The notes under the pieces are model-generated. The model was not told the origin of the DNA. It did no database searches and worked only from the letters and a program-made list of their open reading frames with translations. The translations under genes and the position numbers were made by a program. A DNA stretch of 6,618 nucleotides, taken from assembly GCA_031255495.1 (NCBI GenBank), contig JAIRSK010000069.1, positions 1 to 6,618 on the forward strand. Direction: 5' to 3'. This stretch comes from Endomicrobiellum devescovinae (GTDB lineage Bacteria; Elusimicrobiota; Endomicrobiia; Endomicrobiales; Endomicrobiaceae). Shown here piece by piece: positions 1 through 4,680 of the stretch (position 1 is its first letter; every line of letters begins with the position of its first letter).

Positions 1-256
1 ATATCTCTCCCTTGCTTTCCATTATTGCGAATTTTTTCTTATCTACGAAAGTCATATCCACTCCATTCCTCTCATTGGCGCGTATTGCTCTCGTAGTTAT
101 TCTTGGAACGTAATGTATGCCTTTTAAAATATCGCAAACAGCGGATACAATCGTGTCTTTTCCTGCTCCTGAACATGAGTGGACAACATAAATATCTGCA
201 AATAGAGATGAAACTGACAAAACGAGCGAAATAATACAACTTAAAAATCTTTTCAT
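1..256 (-). CDS. Guanylate-kinase-like P-loop kinase with N-terminal signal peptide (3' part outside the window)
   Basis: The frame is open from the ATG at 256-254 to the window edge (85 codons). Residues 1-20 form a signal peptide: MKR, a hydrophobic stretch, then SLFA before DIYVV. The mature part starts like a guanylate kinase. It has a P-loop SCSGAGKDT (27-35) and then the GMP-binding signature ITTR (53-56) with Arg59, Glu62, GVD (65-67) and Phe70, matching the family pattern TTRxxRxxExxGxDYxF. Family members phosphorylate GMP to GDP in the cytosol. Two departures are visible: the first P-loop Gly is Ser27, and the Tyr that contacts the GMP phosphate is Met68. The Lys-Asp-Thr after the P-loop recalls PhnN (ribose 1,5-bisphosphokinase), an alternative within the superfamily. 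The start is supported by AAGGGAAGG at 273-265, 8 nt upstream. Family assignment is fairly secure; substrate and location are inferred. Confidence 0.82.
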   Translation of the reverse strand, partial: MKRFLSCIISLVLSVSSLFADIYVVHSCSGAGKDTIVSAVCDILKGIHYVPRITTRAIRANERNGVDMTFVDKKKFAIMESKGEI

Positions 257-348
257 AACAACATCCTTCCCTTGTTAAAGCTAACATTTTCCTATTTTCA
301 CATTACTCATTTCCAGACTTATACAATAATCTTACTGATACCGTATAG

Positions 349-378
349 ATTATATAACGTTCAAATTGACTTGCTCAA
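349..378 (-). promoter_or_regulatory. Sigma70-type promoter of the guanylate-kinase-like gene
   Basis: Read on the minus strand, TTGAGC (378-373) is followed by an 18-bp spacer and a perfect TATAAT (354-349). Transcription would start near 342, giving an untranslated leader of about 85 nt before the ATG at 256. Confidence 0.6.
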
Positions 379-382
379 TTTG
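362..382. promoter_or_regulatory. Operator-like inverted repeat over the -35 box
   Basis: CAAATTGA (362-369) and TCAATTTG (375-382) are perfect 8-bp inverted arms separated by 5 nt (CTTGC). The right arm overlaps the -35 hexamer of the promoter for the guanylate-kinase-like gene. This is typical placement for a dimeric repressor site, but no regulator is encoded in the window, so the role is inferred. Confidence 0.4.
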
Positions 383-457
383 TAGTTTTTATTTTTACAT
401 TTGTTAACTATATGTAAGAAATAAATACGAAATTTGAGGATAATACTTTAGGATTAT

Positions 458-790
458 TTAAACGATAGTTATCCAGCATGTTTTGTATTGCCCAATTAAA
501 GCCACAACCTTTTCTCCGTATTTGGCTGACTTGCTCACCCAGCCAGCTTTGTCGTTTATTCCAACAAGAATACACCCTTGCGTGTCTTTTGCTGTGTTTC
601 CCTTATGTATCCGTATAGCCATGCGGTTAGGCACATCTAACAGCAATGGAAGCTCTTTATTGAATTTATAACTACTATTGATTATTATTGTGTACTTTCC
701 TTTAGCTATAGCGCTTTTAGACTCTAACGTATTGCAAAGAAAAGGGACTTTCTCTATACCTAGATACCTACTTTATCTTCCCTATACTTC
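458..790 (-). pseudogene. Decayed DUF5675 family gene (lysis-associated)
   Basis: On the minus strand a readable frame runs from 772 to the TAA at 460-458. It contains VPFLCNTLE, AIAKGKYTI, KELPLLLDVPNR, and RIHKGNTAKDTQGCILVG near the middle, followed by a conventional end (CWITIV). This is the DUF5675 pattern, a small family of about 110-150 residues often seen with phage lysis or secretion modules; its biochemical function is not settled. The stretch has no good start: a TAA lies at 775-773, directly upstream. The expected N-terminal SIGK motif appears in another frame at about 788-777, so an indel near 773-780 has broken the gene. An ATG at 646 would give only the C-terminal 62 residues and omit half the domain. 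The His of RIHKGNT and the Cys of QGC, which look like the family's conserved core, are intact, so decay seems recent. Confidence 0.72.
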
Positions 791-960
791 ATACCGCTCC
801 TTTCTATCTGCCCCCATACCCCTATCTGTCTCGCTCCCTCTTTATTATCTTTCCCTTCCCCTATCTTATCATATACCCACCTCTTATCCCCTACTCCGCT
901 TCTTATCATGTTCGCTACAAAACTCCTGCCACCTCCACCACTGTGTTTTTATTTGTCATT
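760..960. other. Strand-biased polypyrimidine/polypurine tract, no recognisable gene
   Basis: The plus strand is strongly pyrimidine-rich here. By hand count, positions 781-900 contain 5 G and 18 A in 120 bases, about 81% C+T. The segment is also richer in G+C than its surroundings. On the minus strand one frame is open from about 948 to 763, containing HSGGGG, GVGDKRW and RQIGVWGQIE, but it lacks a convincing start and I recognise no family. It may be the decayed upstream neighbour of the DUF5675 gene, or a non-coding polypurine segment. Confidence 0.4.
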
Positions 961-1018
961 GTACTTTTAAATGTTTTCAGATTTTTTTCCTAATACTCTC
1001 CTAAAAAATAAACAGACC

Positions 1019-1045
1019 AAGCCGATTAGAAATAATCGGCTTTTT
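1019..1045 (+). terminator. Rho-independent terminator (plus strand), with a weak second hairpin behind it
   Basis: AAGCCGATTA (1019-1028) pairs with TAATCGGCTT (1033-1042) around a GAAA loop and runs into TTTTT. It works only in the plus direction, yet no intact plus-strand gene lies upstream. A second, weak 6-bp hairpin (GTTTGT 1051-1056 / ACAAAC 1065-1070) followed by ATTTTT comes next. The remaining bases to about 1260 are AT-rich and hold nothing I can identify. Confidence 0.75.
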
Positions 1046-1280
1046 AATTTGTTTGTGGTAAAAAACAAACATTTTTGTCTATTTTTCTCTTCTTTTTTCT
1101 AAAAAATGACCCTTTTTTACATCTTTTCTTTCTTAAATCTTAATTTTTTACCTTTCCGATAAACTTAAGTATCAGATTTTAGAAAACCTTCACATCTTTT
1201 TTACAAAAATAACACCTCTTTTAAAAAATAATATGCGAATATTCATCAGAAGTAAAAGCTATGTAAAGGGGGTACATTTT

Positions 1281-1422
1281 ATGACCATGATTAAGAAAAA
1301 ATTATTGTGTTTGGTGTTGTCTCTTAACTTTACATTTGATGGTTAGAAGTAAAAAATCTGATAAATCTAAAAATGAGTCGGATAGCACACTTATTGGAGT
1401 AAAATATTCAAATATTTCTTGA
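1281..1422 (+). pseudogene. Frameshifted remnant of a small secreted protein or lipoprotein
   Basis: An ATG at 1281 follows a GGGGG ribosome binding site (1268-1272) and encodes MTMIKKKLLCLVLSL, a clear signal-peptide start. It reaches TAG after 21 codons. Shifting by one base near 1320-1330 continues as LMVRSKKSDKSKNESDSTL and IGVKYSNIS to a TGA at 1420-1422. The Ser/Lys-rich stretch after a hydrophobic segment resembles the start of an exported lipoprotein, but the lipobox Cys is absent. The 23-bp leader through the ATG (1261-1283) matches the ROK gene leader (4661-4683) at 18 positions. The body of the gene is lost, so no function can be given. Confidence 0.45.
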
Positions 1423-1453
1423 TACGCAAAAATAAAAACGTAAAGAGGAAAAA

Positions 1454-2539
1454 ATGAAAAATTTTTTGATTTATATTTTATTAATTTTACTAGTCTTCCC
1501 GAAATATGCATACTCAATAAGAATTATGGGCGTTGACACGACCAGCCCGATGGGAAACCGGATAGTACATAGTGCACTTTCTGCGCTATATGTAGGAGTA
1601 TTTTTAGTAGATAGCTATGTGAATGACATTAAGATGCAGGGAGTTATGATCGCTGGAGGCGTCGGCACTTTTCTTGAATTTGGATTTAGAAGAATATTTA
1701 TAGATGGTAGAAATCACCACCCTGGAAGAGAAACAGTCTTGAAGATTTTTCAATCGGCAGTTGGGTATGGTGGAGGGAAAGCGGCTGAAAATGCCTGGAT
1801 AAGCGACAAGAAAGGATTTAGTAGTAGTATTATTATTAAAGAATCTTTGGAACATGCTATCAAAGGTGGGACTAAATCAATAGTCAAAAATGTACCACTT
1901 GTTTATGTTTTACAACTAAACGGTTTCGCAGGTAGTATTACTTTATCTGTAGTAGGAGAGGTTCTTGCAACAGGAGTAAAAAATCGGATTCAAGGGAAGG
2001 AAACCCAGATAGAAGACCTAGCAAAATCTGTGGTAAGTAGTGGTTTTGTTAGGTCTTTAGCAAATATGGGAGGCGAGATAGTAGTTGGGTGGAAGCAGAA
2101 CCCATGGGTCGGGATATTTTCTGAATTAATGGTAGATTCAACTAAAAGGCTACTTGGCGAAGGAACTAAAAAATTCCCTGAGTTGATTGATCAGCAAGAC
2201 ATTTCTGAGATTCCACAACCTTTAAACTCTCTAAATATCTTTAATTTTATTTTAGATGAGGATGGTAATCTACAACCTTTACCTAGTCAATTTCTACCTA
2301 CTGCAGAACCCGATGCTCTTTTTGAGCCTGACTTCAACCCTAGTTCTTTCACAAGTTATAGAATAGTAAGGATTTATGATGTTGCTGATGGTGAAGAAGA
2401 TTCTTCAGGTGGCACTAAATTCGTACTGGACGTAAATGAAAGAGGAAAATGTTTTTATCCTCCCTTAATAATGTTGTGGGATACTAATACTTCTCAGCTA
2501 ATCTCACCAGATAAGTTTCATCTAGATCTAAAGTATTAA
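1454..2539 (+). CDS. Exported protein of unknown function, Gly/Ala-rich hydrophobic N-terminal half
   Basis: I do not recognise this 361-residue protein. Residues 1-21 form a Sec signal peptide, a long Leu/Ile run ending AYS before IRIMGV. The mature N-terminal half has several moderately hydrophobic, glycine-rich segments (about 37-52, 61-78, 99-111 and 147-175) separated by charged stretches. This suggests membrane-associated helices or a pore- or export-type module. From about 235 on it becomes soluble, rich in Pro and Asp/Glu (for example LPTAEPDALFEPDFNP), and ends in a compact segment with the only Cys (333). The start is set by AAGAGG at 1443-1448, 5 nt before the ATG. It follows the frameshifted remnant at 1281-1422 by 31 nt and is closed by its own terminator at 2588. 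One alternative is a detached C-terminal module of a large Rhs- or hemagglutinin-type secreted toxin, based only on the glycine-rich helices. Confidence 0.8.
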   Translation: MKNFLIYILLILLVFPKYAYSIRIMGVDTTSPMGNRIVHSALSALYVGVFLVDSYVNDIKMQGVMIAGGVGTFLEFGFRRIFIDGRNHHPGRETVLKIFQSAVGYGGGKAAENAWISDKKGFSSSIIIKESLEHAIKGGTKSIVKNVPLVYVLQLNGFAGSITLSVVGEVLATGVKNRIQGKETQIEDLAKSVVSSGFVRSLANMGGEIVVGWKQNPWVGIFSELMVDSTKRLLGEGTKKFPELIDQQDISEIPQPLNSLNIFNFILDEDGNLQPLPSQFLPTAEPDALFEPDFNPSSFTSYRIVRIYDVADGEEDSSGGTKFVLDVNERGKCFYPPLIMLWDTNTSQLISPDKFHLDLKY

Positions 2540-2587
2540 GATAAAGGCGTTAGGTTAGGTTTATAAAATTCAAATTTTGTTTATACT

Positions 2588-2626
2588 TGAAGCGCATGTT
2601 TTTATAAACATGCGCTTCAGTTTTTT
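2588..2626 (+). terminator. Strong rho-independent terminator of the 1454-2539 gene
   Basis: TGAAGCGCATGTTT (2588-2601) pairs perfectly with AAACATGCGCTTCA (2606-2619) around a TTAT loop, a 14-bp stem. One G and then six T follow (2621-2626). It lies 48 bp after the stop codon, between two converging genes, and its T-run includes part of the stop codon of the minus-strand amidase remnant. Confidence 0.9.
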
Positions 2627-3034
2627 ATTGCGTTACCAAATACAATTTTTGAAAAATATCATAGTGAATTATAATATCTAAATCTTTAATGTTATAGATG
2701 TTTTTCAAAACGTAAAGCAAATTATTAAGATTATCGGAAAGTTCAGGTGTATGACCATCTAAATCAAATTTTCCAACACAACAAGCGCTTATATGTGTAA
2801 CCATTAAAGCCTAATGCATGCGCACCGTCTGTTCTATGTTCCTTCCGACAAAGATGCGATAAATATTCCTAACTTCCTCTTTAACATAATGCTACCATAT
2901 ATCTTCTTTCCAGCAGCTGCGTTTAAATTTGTTCTTGTCATTGTTTTTGTCTTGTCTTTGCCAACAAAGTTTAATATGTTATGAGATACTACAAAATCTG
3001 GATATTTTTTTAATTTTCTGCTATAATATCGTCT
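2625..3034 (-). pseudogene. Degraded N-acetylmuramoyl-L-alanine amidase (Amidase_2 / T7-lysozyme type)
   Basis: No single frame is complete, but minus-strand pieces line up in order. One frame (3034-2837) reads YPDFVVSHNILNFVGKDK and then NLNAAAGKKIYGSIMLK. A second (about 2890-2830) reads EVRNIYRIFVGRNIEQT. A third (2829 to about 2790) reads DGAHALGFNGYTY. The second frame resumes with ISACCVGKFDLDGHTPEL, NNLLYVLKNIYNIKD and LDIIIHYDI, ending at TAA 2627-2625. The order GAHALGFN, then CxVGKFD, then a helix, then a His in IIIHYD matches the C-terminal half of Amidase_2 enzymes, which cleave peptidoglycan between muramic acid and L-Ala. At least three frame changes and in-frame stops (TAG at 2836 and 2813) show it is dead. 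The 3034-2890 segment is assigned by position only. Confidence 0.62.
2999..3027 (+). promoter_or_regulatory. Promoter of the tRNA-Gln gene
   Basis: TGGATA (2999-3004, 4 of 6 consensus bases) and a perfect TATAAT (3022-3027) are 17 bp apart. The start point would be about 16-18 bases before the mature tRNA end. The promoter overlaps the 5' part of the amidase remnant. Confidence 0.6.
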
Positions 3035-3050
3035 CTATTAGTCACTTAAT

Positions 3051-3126
3051 TGCCCGATGGTGTAATTGGTAACACGTCTGCCTCTGGAGCAGAAGTCTCC
3101 TGGTTCGAGTCCAGGTCGGGCAGCCA
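3051..3126 (+). tRNA. tRNA-Gln, anticodon CTG, CCA end encoded
   Basis: A full cloverleaf can be drawn. The acceptor is TGCCCGA (3051-3057) with TCGGGCA (3116-3122), and the D-stem is GTGT/ACAC. The anticodon stem TCTGC/GCAGA encloses the loop CTCTGGA, with anticodon CTG at 3084-3086. The variable loop has 5 nt, and the T-arm is CCTGG-TTCGAGT-CCAGG. The discriminator G3123 is followed by a template-encoded CCA (3124-3126). The weak U1-A72 pair is a usual tRNA-Gln feature. It reads CAG codons. No terminator hairpin is evident just downstream. Confidence 0.95.
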
Positions 3127-3346
3127 ATCTGGATACCTTTTAAAATTTACTTAAGTATATCGTTTAACTTCTACCACAAAAGAGAAATTATTTATATACT
3201 TCTAATAACTTATCATAAATATATAATATCTACGACTAAATTATTTTCTAATCTACCTTTCAAAAAAACACTACATATCTAATCACTATATCTTCCAAAA
3301 AATTACTTTTTTAAAACAATCTCTCAGATGATAACCTTAAATTTAT

Positions 3347-3383
3347 TTACATAGAAAAGGTCTCTTTTTAACCTACTATGTAA
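3347..3383. repeat. Inverted repeat in the AT-rich gap upstream of the phosphomannomutase gene
   Basis: TTACATAG (3347-3354) and CTATGTAA (3376-3383) are perfect 8-bp inverted arms, with a smaller AGGT/ACCT pairing inside. TTTTG follows, so it could be a weak terminator for the tRNA transcript or a site just upstream of the next promoter. The rest of the gap from 3127 to 3450 shows nothing I can identify. Confidence 0.35.
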
Positions 3384-3385
3384 TT

Positions 3386-3413
3386 TTGTCTATGGTAGTA
3401 ATCAATATATATT
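3386..3413 (+). promoter_or_regulatory. Possible promoter of the phosphomannomutase gene
   Basis: TTGTCT (3386-3391) and TATATT (3408-3413) are separated by 16 bp, leaving a leader of about 40 nt before the ATG at 3463. In such AT-rich sequence a match of this quality is only suggestive. Confidence 0.4.
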
Positions 3414-3462
3414 ATGAACTGCATTTTGATTTTTAAAAAAGACATTTACACTAGGAGATAGA

Positions 3463-4266
3463 ATGAGAACAAAAATAAAAAATCTTTTTGCAGTAATTTG
3501 TATTTTAGTATTTGCGACAATAAGTTTTTCTTTTGCAAAAGAAATCTATGTATTTGACATTGACGGCACGCTCACACCGACGAACCAGCCTATGACGAAA
3601 GATTTTGCAAAATGGTTTGAGAAGTTTGTCACCGACCACAGCGTTTATCTCGCAACAGGAGCAGACATAGACAAAGTTAAACTTCAAATTCCAACGAATA
3701 TTTACCGCAAGTTCAAAGGCATTTTTGCGTCTATGGGCAATGAATATTATGAGCATGATAATCTCGTTTATAAAAAAGATTTCAAGTTTGATGAAAAACT
3801 TCTTGCAATGTTGGAAAATTTTAGAAAAAACACAAAATATCCTTTTTCTCTCCACGATGGTTATTTAGAATTAAGGGTCGGGATGGTGTACTATACAACT
3901 ATCGGAATAAAAGCTCCTAAAGAAGAGAAGGATAGGTACGCAGAGTGGGACAAAGTTAATGCCGAAAGAGACGCTATAGTAAAAAAATTAAAGCCTTTAT
4001 ACCCAAAACTAACCTTTACCTTTGGAAGTCCTATTAGTATAAACATTGTGCCTGAAGGATGCGGAAAGGAACAGGTTGCCGACTACTTGAGGAGCAAATT
4101 TGTAAGAGATTTAATAATTTTTGCTGGCGATAGAACTGAAAAAGGCGGGAATGACTATTCTTTAGCGCAAAGACTTTTAGAACTGGGCAACAGCAAAATA
4201 GTTCCTGTTGATAATCCAGATGACACTATGGAAAAATTTAAAAATGATAAAGCTCTCAAAAAATAA
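3463..4266 (+). CDS. Eukaryotic-type phosphomannomutase (HAD superfamily) with a signal peptide
   Basis: Residues 1-25 form a signal peptide: Lys/Arg start, hydrophobic core, FSFA before KEIYV. The remaining 242 residues match the whole length of eukaryotic-type phosphomannomutase (PF03332; human enzymes are about 246-262), which interconverts mannose 6-phosphate and mannose 1-phosphate. Visible motifs are the HAD nucleophile FDIDGTLTP (Asp32, Asp34), ATGAD (64-68, equivalent of the second HAD motif), LRVGM (137-141, where eukaryotes have FRNGM), SPISINIVPEG in the cap-to-core return, and the Mg site GDRTEKGGND (222-231). No key residue appears missing. The start follows AGGAG (3453-3457) by 5 nt. 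The gene stands alone, with its terminator at 4381-4425. The family is mainly eukaryotic and cytosolic, so both the bacterial occurrence and the signal peptide are notable. Substrate specificity is inferred; a general sugar phosphatase is the alternative. Confidence 0.88.
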   Translation: MRTKIKNLFAVICILVFATISFSFAKEIYVFDIDGTLTPTNQPMTKDFAKWFEKFVTDHSVYLATGADIDKVKLQIPTNIYRKFKGIFASMGNEYYEHDNLVYKKDFKFDEKLLAMLENFRKNTKYPFSLHDGYLELRVGMVYYTTIGIKAPKEEKDRYAEWDKVNAERDAIVKKLKPLYPKLTFTFGSPISINIVPEGCGKEQVADYLRSKFVRDLIIFAGDRTEKGGNDYSLAQRLLELGNSKIVPVDNPDDTMEKFKNDKALKK

Positions 4267-4380
4267 ATAAAGTACAAAAACAAAAAGTGCAGCTTAAGAT
4301 TATTGCTTTAATCAAACTATTTAAGTGTGCCGATTTACATCAAGAGCTTAAACACTCGTAGAATTCTTATTAAAAGTTTA

Positions 4381-4425
4381 ATCCCTAAAAAGTACCAGTC
4401 ATTCGTACTTTTTGGGGATTTTTTT
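4381..4425 (+). terminator. Rho-independent terminator after the phosphomannomutase gene
   Basis: Bases 4381-4395 pair with 4405-4419 (15 bp, one G-T), with a 9-nt loop CAGTCATTC, and seven T follow (4419-4425). The hairpin lies about 115 bp after the stop codon. The sequence between stop and hairpin holds no gene that I can see. Confidence 0.8.
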
Positions 4426-4464
4426 GTGCTAGTTGTTGTCCCAAACTTACTAAAGCTTACAGGT

Positions 4465-4553
4465 TGAGTAAAAATCTTTCATTTTCACATGAGTTTATAG
4501 GCTATTTTTTCAAAAAAATCCAAAAAGTTCCCCCTTTTGGAAATTTTTACTCA
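4465..4553. repeat. Long-range inverted repeat enclosing a hairpin, upstream of the ROK kinase gene
   Basis: TGAGTAAAAAT (4465-4475) has its exact reverse complement ATTTTTACTCA at 4543-4553. Inside lies a hairpin, CCAAAAAG (4520-4527) with CCTTTTGG (4533-4540) and one mismatch, which leads into AATTTTT like a GC-poor terminator. The two pairings are partly exclusive, as in an attenuator, or the structure may simply end transcription before the next gene. It matches no riboswitch class I know. Confidence 0.45.
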
Positions 4554-4623
4554 CAAAACTCTTCTTTTTTATCTTATCTTCAATATTTTTTACAAAAAAT
4601 TCACAAAATTAAAAATCATTAAT

Positions 4624-4654
4624 TTGTAAATTTTGTATTAAATTTAAGTATATA
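4624..4654 (+). promoter_or_regulatory. Possible promoter of the ROK kinase gene
   Basis: TTGTAA (4624-4629) and TATATA (4649-4654) are 19 bp apart, just upstream of the ribosome binding site. The match is weak and the region is so AT-rich that chance is likely. Confidence 0.25.
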
Positions 4655-4680
4655 AGAGTTATGTAAAAGGAGGATGTTTT

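Noticed and set aside
72..287. Minus-strand open frame of 71 codons
   Set aside because: It overlaps the signal-peptide/P-loop reading frame (256-1) in another frame, is Cys/Arg-rich without motifs, and its start precedes the real ribosome binding site.
678..1004. Plus-strand open frame of 108 codons ending just before a terminator
   Set aside because: It is antisense to the DUF5675 remnant and consists of low-complexity Leu/Ser/Pro/Tyr sequence forced by the pyrimidine bias; it has no ribosome binding site. The terminator position is suggestive but not enough.
4267..4380. Possible small RNA between the phosphomannomutase stop and its terminator
   Set aside because: Only short, imperfect pairings (AGTGT/ACACT) and no promoter; it is best read as 3' untranslated sequence.
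1151..4656. Repeated TTAAGTAT words near 1165, 3151 and 4644 as a regulatory repeat
   Set aside because: The matches are 8-9 bases in very AT-rich DNA at inconsistent distances from genes, so chance is sufficient.
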